Assembly: GCA_003116995.1 (NCBI GenBank)
Contig: BDSL01000013.1
Coordinates: 992,001-1,056,000, forward strand
From: Yamagishiella unicocca
Taxonomy: Eukaryota; Chlorophyta; Chlorophyceae; Chlamydomonadales; Volvocaceae
Direction of reading: 5' to 3'
Length of the DNA stretch: 64,000 nucleotides
The notes beneath the pieces are model-generated. The model ran no database searches and was not told the DNA's origin. It saw only the letters and a program-made list of their open reading frames with translations. Below, one piece after another: positions 43,401-53,900 of this stretch. Position 1 is the stretch's first letter, and each line of letters begins with the position of its first letter. The position numbers and the translations under genes are program-made.

Positions 43401-45825
43401 GCGCGTCTGGGAGGCGCCTGGGGGGGGGCGCGGCGGGACAGGGGCGGGGGGACAGGGGCGGGGGGTTTATAAGAGAATCCGCGAATCCACGGCCGAGGGC
43501 GGTGAAGATGGTGGTCCGGCGGAGCGGCGCGGCAAGGGGGGGGGGCAGGGTTGGGACCGGTCGCAGGCGTGCTAGGGGCTCCGCATGGGTTTTGGACGGG
43601 GTCTGGGGGCAAGCGGGGAATGCCCTAGAAATCTAGAGCTCCCTAGACCCCTTCTGCCCCACGGGTCTCCTCCCATACCCTCCCATACCATCTCCAACCC
43701 AGTTCTCCAGCATGCCTCTCAAACGTCTGTTCAAAACATTTTTGGGGGGCATCCACGGGTCTTCCTCGAATCCCCGCTCACGCCCTCCGCGCACTCTGCT
43801 GGTCCGGCCCCATCACCGCCAGCTCCACATAGAAGGGTAGCTTGGAGGCGACGTCGATCCAGGTGTAGGGGCTGAGGGCGAACTTGCGGAGGCTGTCGCA
43901 CGTCAGCAGCCGCAGCAGGAACTCCAGCGTGAAGATGCCCATGCACACGTAGTCCAGGATGCTGGGGGGAGAAGGGGGAGGGGGAGAGAGGGGGTTACAA
44001 TAAAAGAACCGGTAACGCGACTGGGGGGGGATTGCAAGGAAAACCCGTGTGCGAAAGGAAACGCGTTCAGAACAGAGATTTTGAGGTGCATGCTGGAAAA
44101 CTTGGTTGAGGAGATGAAAGTCGAAGGTCGGAGGGGGGGTTACAACAAAAGAACCGGTAACTCGACTGGGGAAATGTAGTGGGTGCATAGCCTTCGGACA
44201 CCGGGACCCGTGGAGGAAGGAGTGAGGACGGGGTGGGGCAGGGTTATAAAGCGGCAGGCAGGATGAGGGGCGGCCAGAGGGGTACAGCCGCTGCAGAGCT
44301 GGGAAGGCCGGGGTGGGGCAGGGGCAGGGGGTAGGTACTAGGCGCAGCGGGGGAACGGAGCCAGCCCACTGCACCTGCTGCGGCCCACTGTCAGTTCCAC
44401 AGCGGAAAGGCGCCTTCTGGGCCCCTCCCTTCGCCCTCCCTCCGCCCTCTGGGCCCCTCCCTCCCCCCCTCGCCCTCCCTCCTTCCGCCTCCCCTCGGCC
44501 CCCCTACCCGTCCGAGGCTCGAGCCTTGTGCCCCATGCACCCAGCACCGGGCAGGGGGGTACGGGGTGCAGAAAGGCTCGGCGGGTATTGCGGCCCATCC
44601 CACCTACCTCGCCGCGTCCGTACCTTCCCTCCCCCCTAGCAGCCGGTTCTTTTATGGTAACCCCCCTCTAACAGCCACCCTCAGCCCACCCCGACCCCCC
44701 TAGCCCCCAGCCCAACCCAGAAACGTCCGGCCCCCCCCCCCCGCACTCACATTAATCCGTCGTACAGCTCCGTACCCGCCCACCGCGGCACCGTCTCCAT
44801 GCAGAACGTGGCGGTGTTGAGCAGGATGAGGGCGATCATGAACACGGCAATCGCGAGGGCGGCTCGGGAGTGCTGGGGTTGCGACAGCACCAGGTACAGC
44901 CGCGCCCGCGGGGGCCATGTCCGGTAGCGAGCGAGGGCATCGGAGAGCCCCCGCCAGGGCTGCGCGAGCCGCCTGTCACGTGCGGCGGCCGCCTCCCTCG
45001 CACGTGACAGGCTGTATTCTTCCATGTCTTTGCCGCGGTGGACTTCGAAGTACTTTCGGAGCTCCGAGTGGCCGTCTAGGGGGCGGGGAGGGGGGAGCGG
45101 AGGGGAGCGGGCAGGAGGGCCGGGGCGACGGTGAGAGTACGGCGGTGGTGGTGAGAGTACGGCGGTGGTGGGGGCGACGGTGAGAATACGGCCGTGGTGG
45201 GGGCGACGGTGAGAGTACGGCCGTGGTGGGAGGGGCGGTGGTGCGGCGCGTGGTGGGTTAGGTCAGGTTGGTGGGGTGGGGTGGTGGCGCTGACATGCGT
45301 GGGAGGGCGGGTTGGGCGCGAGGGCGCTTACGGAGTGGCGAGAAGCAGGGGGCAGTGGTTTAAAGGAGGGCGGGGGCGCACTGTGAGATGCTTGTGGACA
45401 TCAGCCCAGGCGGGAATAGGAGGAGTGATGGATAGGGCTATAGTGACAGGACAGGTGCAGGCATTGGTAAGGCGGGCGAGTATTGCAGGCAGGGGCCCGA
45501 GGGGTCGGGTCCGGGCCACCAGGCTGCGCCAATGACGCGAGCGCGTAGTCGTGATAGCGCCCAAATACTTACCCAACACGCGATCTGTGAAGACCTTTTG
45601 TAGTCGGTTAACTTCTGCATCGCTTGGTTCTTCGGACTGCCCATTTGCTCCCATTGTCTCCAGTAATTTTTCCCACTGCGTTACGTTATCTCCATACTTG
45701 CTTGATTGTTCCGCGTCCTCAAGGAAATAGTTGTTCATAGTTGCGCCGTGCACATGCTTATCGGCCGAAAGCAATCGAGTGGATCGCTTCGACCCCCTAT
45801 CCACGTCAAATTCTTTTCCTTTCAT
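40433..45825 (-). CDS. Voltage-gated potassium channel, six-transmembrane Kv type (566 aa)
   Basis: Exons in gene order are 45825-45573, 45075-44751, 43961-43795, 43417-43345, 42752-42572, 42183-41905, 41489-41373, 40917-40828 and 40648-40433; all joins keep phase. S1 lies around ALAIAVFMIALILLNTATF, with S2-S3 around YVCMGIFTLEFLLRLLT and IDVASKLPFYVEL. S4 is TRFLRLLRLVRIVKIVRAID, with a basic residue every third position, encoded mainly by a 73-base exon. S5 lies around MLGVLLAVLLVVSATVVYY. The pore has the K+ filter TTTGYGD, and S6 ends LSLPIGVVGGNFSSLW. The tail after S6 is about 190 residues of charged, heptad-like sequence. No tetramerisation (T1) domain is evident in the first exon. 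ATG 45825 is in frame after a TATA box; a second ATG at 45737 is possible. The third exon has two candidate donors, and only GTGCGC at 43794 keeps phase. Confidence 0.88.
41796..41878 (+). repeat. R1 dispersed repeat, partial copy
   Basis: This copy reads CCACCCAGTTCTCCAGC, ATGCATCTCAAAACGTCTG, TTTTAAACGGTTTTTCC and GGCATCCACGGGTCTTCCTC. It lies in a K+ channel intron, 27 bases from the donor of the pore exon and in the opposite orientation to the gene. Confidence 0.9.
42270..42350 (-). repeat. R1 dispersed repeat, partial copy
   Basis: The reverse-oriented R1 end reads AGGAAAATCCGTGTACG, AAACGGTTTAGAACAGCCG and GGTGCATGCTGGAGAAC. It lies in the intron between the S5 and pore exons. Confidence 0.8.
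43690..43775 (+). repeat. R1 dispersed repeat, partial copy
   Basis: This copy reads CCAACCCAGTTCTCCAGC, CTCAAACGTCTGTTC and GGGGCATCCACGGGTCTTCC. It ends about 20 bases below the donor of the S2-S3 exon. Confidence 0.85.
44030..44130 (-). repeat. R1 dispersed repeat flanked by two R4 copies
   Basis: The reverse R1 segment (AAGGAAAACCCGTGTGCG to GATGAAAGTCGAAGGTCGG) is bracketed by two copies of R4, GGGTTACAATAAAAGAACCG at 43993 and GGGTTACAACAAAAGAACCG at 44138. The same R4-R1-R4 order suggests a local duplication or nested insertion. Confidence 0.75.
45127..45240. repeat. About 28-bp imperfect tandem repeat in the first K+ channel intron
   Basis: Units like GGTGAGAGTACGGCGGTGGT and GGGGGCGACGGTGAGAATACGG repeat four to five times, just upstream of the second coding exon on the minus strand. 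Confidence 0.7.
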
Positions 45826-45935
45826 CAAGTGCTTGTCAGCAAGTCGCGAGACCAGACAGTGTCCCAAATTTCTTTACGATTCATCCAAGAACAAGGTCTT
45901 CCATTCGGTATCGGGCAGATGTATAGACCTAATGA

Positions 45936-45948
45936 CTTTATTTTATAG
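45936..45948 (-). promoter_or_regulatory. TATA box of the K+ channel gene
   Basis: On the minus strand the sequence reads CTATAAAATAAAG, about 110 bases before the ATG at 45825. It lies in an AT-rich patch from 45880 to 46140 that separates this gene from the BRCT fragment. Confidence 0.55.
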
Positions 45949-46189
45949 AAAAGGTACCAGGTGGCCAATGACAAATTTTAAGCTTTGCCGTGTACGGGAA
46001 AACTGCGCCAGCTTTATGCAGATTATGCTCGGGTTGGCAAATGAGTCCTACTGGTTACCGCTACAATGGTACTGGGCCAAGCCAGCTTATTTGTTGGACT
46101 AGGGTGGTTAAGCAAGGCCGTACTTTGTCAACTACCGAACTTCAGTCTCAGCACTAGCGATTCTTATGCATCGGTGAACCGTAAATAGC

Positions 46190-46480
46190 AGCATCTTGCG
46201 TTCCTGCCACCCAGCCCGCCCAATCACCTTCCCCCTTCCGCCCTCCCCGCCCCACCTGCCGTGCCGCAGCACCTGCTCCAGCCACCCCACATCCACCACC
46301 CGCATGCGCGCTCCCAGCGCCTCGCGCGTGAGTGCCAGACCCGGGTGCGCCCGATGTATCGCCTGCTGAGGCGGCAGCAGCAGCCATGTCCCCGTAGTGC
46401 TTCGCGCCTGAAACAGAACCCTGGCTCGGGCCCTTTACCCTTGCGCTATACGTTGAAGACCTCCTCCACTGCTTGTCACA
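46190..46480 (-). pseudogene. Partial duplicate of the BRCT exon of the downstream polymerase X gene
   Basis: The segment closely matches 52860-53160, which carries exon 3 of the polymerase X gene and its flanking introns. Between 46230 and 46370 the match is nearly perfect, including the exon coding for HPGLALTREALGARMRVVDV, where the functional copy has HPGLELTREALG. Beyond about 46375 the copy carries a deletion of roughly 40 bases and drifts. Both copies are in the same orientation. No start, partner exons or other BRCT parts accompany it, so it is best read as a relic of a partial duplication. The exon itself has no stop codon, so the event may be recent. Confidence 0.75.
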
Positions 46481-46801
46481 GCCAACGCCCCTGACCCCCG
46501 AGCCAGCGCATTCCTTGCCCGCAAATCGGCCGCCCCCCAAAAACTCGTCAGCGTGTAAGGACTGCGCGGCAATAAGCGCCAGCATCGGGCCAGCCTTTTG
46601 AGGAATCGTCGTGGAGGCTTTCACGGGCTGCAACGGTTGGTGACATGGTGAGGCCTTTGTGGGAGCATGGAGCACACACTTGGCCTGCGATGTGCCCGAT
46701 GGCTCTACCAGTCTACCTTTTGGTACAAAACCCACTGCACCAACACCTGCTACCACCGCCCGCACCCCATCCCACTCCCCCGGTCACTTCCCCAACGCCC
46801 T

Positions 46802-48775
46802 TCAGGCCTTCCTCTCGTGCGGCTCCCGGTAGGGTATCCGCAGCAGCTCCGCAATATCCCGCTCCGAAACCACCGGCCGCAGGCCCGTACACGGCCCGGC
46901 CCCCACGCCACCGTCGCTGCACATCCCACACGCAGCTGCGGACGCAGTGATGTTGTCCAGGGCCCTCTGGCCCGGGGGGCCCGCCGCGGCCGCCGCACAC
47001 AGCGCCTCCTGCGGCGCAACGCGCTGCTGCTCCTCAGCGCCGCGCTCGCGCCAGCTGGGGGGCTCGAACTCGCGACCTTCGGAGTCGGTGGGGAGGGCCT
47101 CCTGCGGTACCAGGCACACGCCGCCTCGCGTCTGGCGTAGTGTGGCGTGCGAGTTGGTGAACAAGCTGCGGCAGCGGAGGGGACGGAGAGGGGAGGTCGG
47201 GGCAGCGGAGGGGACGGAGAGGGGAGGTCGGGGCAGGCAGACGGCGGTCCTCTACGCAGGAGGGGCAGTGATGTGGGTCGGTGCTGAGACAGGCGCAGCG
47301 CGGGATTTGGAGGTGCATGGTGGTGCGGAGTTGTCGCCTGCCTCGGCACTGACGCACGCCCAGCTCCTCCCGTTGGGTTGGGCTCTCCCCGGGAGCTGTA
47401 GCAGTAATTGCTGCAATGGGGCCCAGACCAGGAGGTAGGGCGGTGTGGTGGCGGGAGGGCTCCACGCGGCCCTCCCTGCCCCTGATCGTGACCTCACCCA
47501 CTTACCCGCAGTTGAGGGCGTGCTGCCGCATGAAGCGAAGGTACTGCTTGCTGCCAGTCCAGCCCACCACGGCATACGGCCACTGCGGACCGTACGGCAC
47601 CAGCATCACGTCCAGGCGCCGCCGCCTGCCTCGACCGGTGACCCAGATGCACCACAGGTGGTCGTAGCGGTCCATCTGATCTTCACCTGCGGGGGGGACG
47701 GGTTGTGTGTTTTTGGTGGGGGGGGAGAAAACCCAATTACACGACATAATTTTGGGGGGCGAGAAAACCCAGTTACACGACATTAGGTTTATGGGGGGCC
47801 GGGGGAGGAGGCGGGTGGAGGGGACGGGAATAGTGAGGGAGGGACACACTGGGATGCCATGGGAAGGTCGCATGATCAATCCTGGTTTGGCGCAGATGTG
47901 GATTTTCGGTTCCCGCCGTCGTCCCCAAACTTGCGCGTCGCTTGGGGATGGGAAAGGTGGCCAGATAGCAGCGGTGGTCCCGCAACAACCCCTAACCCTA
48001 ACCCCACACGCCACCCTCCCATCACCAGCGCACGGTCACCGCTCGTACCTCCCATGCCAACTGCCGGTACTAATGTACTATGCTACTGCCACCCACGGTT
48101 GCCAACTCGGGTACCGCGGCTGCTACTGCTGCGGCCGGTAATGGCTCCTGTGTAAAACCCTAAACCTGCCCGCCCGACCCCTCACCGCCCTCACCGCCCC
48201 ATCTCCCGGCCGCCACCAGGCGTTTCATGGCGTCCACGTATCCAGGCTCGTGATTGACCTGGGGAAGGAGGGGAGGGAGGGGGAGGAGGGGGGAGGAGGG
48301 GGGAGGAGGGGGAGGAGGGGGGAGGAGGGGGAGGAGGGGGGAGGAGCAGCAGCAGGGAATGAACTCAGCGGTCTTGAGGGGGTTGAGCTCCTTGAGGGTG
48401 GCCCCCTGCTGGGGAGAGGTAAGGTGCGAAGTGTTGAGCACCATACGATGCCTGGAGGGTACGTCCTGCTCTCCGATTTTCAGAGGTCCCGCCTCTCCGA
48501 ATCCCGCTCTCCGCGCGCTCCCCTTCCCCTTCCCTCTCATACCCTCTCATATCTTCCCGCACCTGCAGCCGGCAGAAGCCCCTCTCCAGCGGCACCACCC
48601 GCCCCACCGCCACCAGCCGCCGGTACAGCCGGACCACCAGCGCCGCATCACCACCATCACCACCACCACCATCATCGCCGCCGCCGCGGCCGCCGCCGCC
48701 GCCACCACCACCATCACCGCCACCGCCACCGCCGCCGCCGCGGCCGCCGCCGCCGCCACCACCACCATCACCGCC

Positions 48776-48806
<31 letters not shown>

Positions 48807-50870
48807 TTGCCGCCACCACCACCACCATCGCCACCGCCACCGCCGCCAAACGCGCTGTCGTCGTCGTCGCTGCCGTCGTACTTGTTGTCGTCACTGCGCC
48901 GATCCGCGCCCCGCCCCGAGGTGGCACCGCCCAGTCCCCTGCCCAGCCCCAGCTCCTGCCAGCGCGGGTGGGTGGCAAGGAAGTCCACGTCTTCCTGGGC
49001 ACGGCCGCGGCGGCCCCCGCCCACCTGCAGCAGCAGCCAGCCGGGGGCCTCGGATATGGATGCCAGGGCGTTGAGCAGCGCCTGGGGAGGAGGATCGGCG
49101 GACGGGGCAGGACAGGGCGGGTGGGGTGCGGGTGCGGGCGCGTGACTGCCCGGTGGTGATGCAAGGGAGGCGTGGGGGGGGGGGCACGGAGGGTATGTGT
49201 CATCACACGAGTGGCCTAACGCCGCCCCTCCCGGCCGCCCCTCCCCCGGCTTCTTGGCTGCAAGCGGTAACTGGTAGGCTCCTTCCCTGACCGCGCTCCG
49301 AGGGGGCCGGCCGCAACAGGCTGCGACTCGAGGTCACATGGAGGAGGTTGAAGGTATATGCGTAGGAGGGGGGGGGTTCGAGGAAGACCCGTGGATGCGA
49401 GAAAAACCCGTTTAGAAAGAAGACGTTTTGAGATGCATGCTGGAGAACGTGGGAGGGGGAGGGGCGGGGGCCGGGGGCAACGGGCAGACGGACCGCGTAC
49501 GCCTCAGTTGGGGATTGGGCCACTTAGAAGAGCCACCCGACCGCCTAATTCCGCGCAGGCGCCTAGCCCTCCCTGGGCCTGCCCAGCCACCCAGCCGCCC
49601 TCCCCCACCCCCCAGCTACCCACCCGCCTCATCTCCGCCACCTCCTCCTCCACCACCCGCTCCGCCAGCTGCTCCCTGAAGACCAGCGAGTACCACACCT
49701 CCCCGCGCCACCACCCAGCCAGGGCCCCCGCGCCACGGGAGCTCCGGCGGCCGCCCCGGCTGGAATAAGCGGCCGCCGCTGACGCCGCCGCCGCCGCTGC
49801 AGCGTCCTCCTCCTCCGCCGCCGCCGCCGCCCCAAGCTGCTGCTGACGTGGCGGCGGGTCGCGGCGGACACGTTTGGCGGCGCCCCGGCGCCCTGTGCTG
49901 CCTTCCTCGTCGTCGTCGTCGTAATCCGTCTGGATGTCGTACGAAGCGGCGGCGGCGTCGCTACCGCGACCGCCTTCGCTGGTGTCGCCCCCGCCATCGC
50001 GGCTGCCGCCGCCGCCGGCACTTACACCCTCTGCTGCTGGTGCAGACAACCCACGCCCAGCATCCCTTCCTCCTCCTTCCTCCTCCTCATCATCAGCCCC
50101 CCCCTGAGTGTCGCGTGCACCCGGCGGAGCGGCGCCGTCACCGTCCGCCGGAGGGCTGCGGCGGCGGCCGCGACCGCCGCTGCCACCGCCACCGCCGCCG
50201 CCCTCAACTTCGCTCCGCCCGCAGCCGGCGGCATCTGCTCCCTCCGCAGGCCGCGGCTCCAGGTCCAGCTCCGGAACCAGCTCCAGGGGCAGGCCCTCCT
50301 CCCTCCGTGCCGCTTCCCCGTACGACTGCAGCTGCTCGAATGTACGGAAGCCCTGATCCCACCAATAGCGTGCAAGCACGGGGCCGCAGCCCGGCAGGCG
50401 GCTGAACATGCGCCGGGTGCTAGTCAAGGAGGGCGGCGGGAGGGCGGCGGATGAGTACGAGAGGACGCGACGCCGGGGGAAGGCAAAGGGGGAGTGCTGC
50501 GCTGCTGTTGGCTTGGCGCTCGGCAGGCAACAAAAGGAAGTGAGGGACCAGAGGTAGACGACCTCGCACACACGGTAGCCCCTTGCACCGCGACACACAC
50601 TTCAACGACCTAGCCATCCCGCATCTCGCTGCTCCTGCTCCGAAACCGCCTTCCAACACACAACCGTTTCTTCACGGATCCTCTGGTTCCTTAATTTTAC
50701 GTAGCATAATGAACAATCATTACAGCTAAAAATGTTAAATGCATCACGCCTCACTTTGTTTCAAATGAACCCACGCACGCGCACCTGGCGCCCTCGGTGC
50801 CCTGCCGCAGCCGCCCCCGCGAGTCACGAGCAGGCAAGTCCGCCCGGAACGCCTCCAGCGGCTCGCAGCT

Positions 50871-50902
<32 letters not shown>

Positions 50903-53900
50903 TGCCGTCAGCAGCGCTGGCCACCAGTTGGTGTATGATGCGCGCCGTGAAGGGCCCTACGTACGGCAGCTCCTCCTGCAGGCGCCGCGGCGGCATGTCC
51001 GGGGTGATGCGGAAGGCGCATGCCCGGACCACCGCGGCTGCGTGGGCGTAGTTGAGGGCCTGGTGGTTGATGAGGCCGGAGCCGGCGGCGACGGTGCGAC
51101 CAACCGCCGCGCCGCCACCGCCGCCGCCGGCGCCGCCGCCGGCCCTGGCGGCTGGTAAGAGGGTGCTGCTGGGGTGCGGCGTGGGATCGTCGGAGCGGTC
51201 CGTGTTGTCTGCGAGACACGGGCGGGAGGTGCGGAGGTGCGACTGCAGGTTTCCCGATTGTGAGCTAGATCGCCAGCTAGTTTATGAGGTCGATGGTGGG
51301 CAGCCGAGCGCCTGCCCTGGGGGGCACAGCTGGCTCGGCGGGGCGCGGTGCAGGTGCTCTTGTGGCACCAGCACTCAGCGGTGCCCCGCCCTCCCCCCGA
51401 CCCTACTCCCCATGCCGAGTAACCGGTTCTCTTCTGTAACCCTCCTGGGCCCTATACCAGCAAACCGTCCGACCGGCGCTCCGAATACATGTACCCTCAC
51501 GCGCCTTCTTACAACCCACTCGCCAACAACAGGTGGCGTGTCTTCTCAACTCGTCAACAGCACCCAGGGTCTCCTCCCAAGCCTCAACCCGTCAAGGGCT
51601 ACCCGTAGTAGCACCTGTTCGCAAGTGCCCGGGGGGGGAGGTGGGGCCCACCGGTTCCCCTCCACGCACCTCTCGGCCCCTCCACGCACCTCTCGGCCCC
51701 TCCACGCACCTCTCGGCCCCTCCACGCACCTCTCGGCCCCGCCAGCGCCTCCTCGAACTTCGCCAGCTCCCGCAGCGCAGCGTCCAGCGGCGCGTTGCCC
51801 AGAAACGCGCAGCGAGCCGTGTCGTACACGCCGTACATGACGAGCTCGGACTGCCGCGACACCCGGTCCAGCTCGTGCCGCCACTCGCCCAGCCAGCCGG
51901 CGAACCTGCGCGGAGTCAACCGCGCGCGCCAGGACAGGAAGGTTGGCCGTTGGCCGTTGGCCGTTGGTAAGTAACGAGTGGGTCAGGGAGACAGGGTTGA
52001 TAAAAACGATAGGCAAGGCCGCTTTGATGCTCTGCAGTCCCTGCGTCCAGGACGGTGAGCATCGCGGTGGCGTGCCTCAACACGTGCGCGTATGTATGGG
52101 CGGGAACACGGAGCGAATGGGCGGCTGAGACTACACCCACGTGGCGACCCGCTACGAGGCGCACCTGGCGAGAGGAGCCTCCGGTGAGGGCCGGGGGCCG
52201 GGAACTGGGTACGGCTGACGGGGCAGGCGGCTGGCCCGCTCCGAGACCAGTGGCCCACCGCCAGCTTCGCCGCCGCCGCCCCCGGGCCTTGTGGCAGCCA
52301 TGCCGCTGCCGCCAATCACGCTGGTTGCTGCCCCAGCGGCAGAACCGCTGGGGCCCGCTGCACGCCCATCAGCCGCCGAGACGTCAGCGTCGGCGTGGGT
52401 GCTGGCGTCGGCGCCCGCGACCCCACTCGGGCTGTGGCCGCCAGCTCTCGCCACCGACACGTCGCCGCTGGCGCTGGCGGCACCATCGCCGGCGACTCGA
52501 GGCTGAGGCCGCGCACTCGCACTGCCCCCGCCACCACCAACGCCACCGCCGCCACCGGCCCCGGCTCCGGTCCCGACCCCGACCCCATCCCCCTGTCGTG
52601 TGTCACCCGGCTCCGAAACCAGCTTTGCTCCCTCTCCCTCCTCATCGTGGTATACCGGCTCCAGAACCAGCGTTGCTCCCTCTCCCTGCCCCTCTGGCTC
52701 CGCCCGCAGCTGCCACCGCCGTGCCGCTTCGTCGAGGACCGACTGCACCAAATGTGGGGCCGCCGGCATGCGCCTGGAGCCCTCCAGGGGGGGCGAGGAG
52801 GCCGGCGGGAGAGGCGGAAAGGGGTCTCAGCCGGGAGAAGGGACCCATTTAGATGTGGGCGAAGGCATTCTGCCACCCAGCCCGCCCAGTCACCTCCCCC
52901 CTTCCGCCCTCCCCGCCCCACCTGCCCTGCCGCAGCACCTGCTCCAGCCACCCCACATCCACCACCCGCATGCGCGCTCCCAGCGCCTCGCGCGTGAGTT
53001 CCAGCCCGGGGTGCGCCCGCTGTATCGCCTGATGCGGCGGCAGCAGGAGCGGGCGGCCGCACGCACGGTGAGGGAGGCAGGGGGCTGAGGGAGGGACTGC
53101 ACATCTCCGTAGCCATGCCACCGAAACGCAACCTCTGTGCATGCTCTGCGGCGTTGAAGGCTAATCGCTCGCTGGTAATGATACCCGTACTTCGGTGGTC
53201 GCCACCCTCCGAGCCCCCCCGCCGCCGGCGGCTCTTCAGCACACGCCTATGCGCATCAACCAAACTTCCTCCCGTGTCCGAGCCACACCGGCGGACCTCC
53301 CGCTTTCAAGCCACACCGGCGGACCTAGGCCACAGAGGCCATGGCATCCACCCGGGCGCTCCGGCATGCATTTCTCAACCGCGCCTCCTAAACTCGTTCA
53401 CCCGTGACTCCTTCTCATCGGTGTACTATGCCTTGTCGGCCGTTTTGAACTCTTTGTGACCACCCCGCCGGCCCACCAGCAGTGCGGGCTGCAGCTCCTC
53501 CGCCAGCTCCGCCAGCTGCTCGGGGCTCAGCTGGGCGGCGCCAACCAGCACGTGGGTCACCTGCAGCAGCGCCGGCCGTGCACCCAGCAAGCAGCCAGGG
53601 TGGAGAGGTGGAGTCACACAAGGGTTCCGGAGCCGGACTGCCGGAGCCGGTGCACGCTGGACGTCGGGGACCGGCGGGTCGACGCTCGGGGGAACCACAA
53701 CCCTGGGTTGCCCACATGGCCCAGACCGTCGTACGGGGAGACGCGACGACGAGTCACGGGCTACGGTGACCACGTCACGTCCCACCACGCGAAGGCCGTG
53801 GCACCTGACGCGGCACCTGATCGTCGCACCTGATGCGGCACGTTCGGGCGCAGGCTGGTGGCCACACTCGTCGCGCCTAGATCCTCCACCAGCCGCCGCT

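Noticed and set aside
43782..43795. The stronger-looking donor GTGAGC at 43781 for the K+ channel S2-S3 exon
   Set aside because: It leaves two bases, which throws the S4 exon out of frame. GTGCGC at 43794 joins S3 to S4 correctly.
46154..46765. A 203-codon minus-strand frame as an independent gene
   Set aside because: Its only recognisable part is in another frame and is the duplicated BRCT exon. The rest is low-complexity sequence from the copied intron.
49370..49450. A tRNA gene or tRNA-derived promoter suggested by GGTTCGAGGAAGACC in R1
   Set aside because: The B-box match is imperfect, no A box lies at the right distance, and no cloverleaf can be folded by eye.
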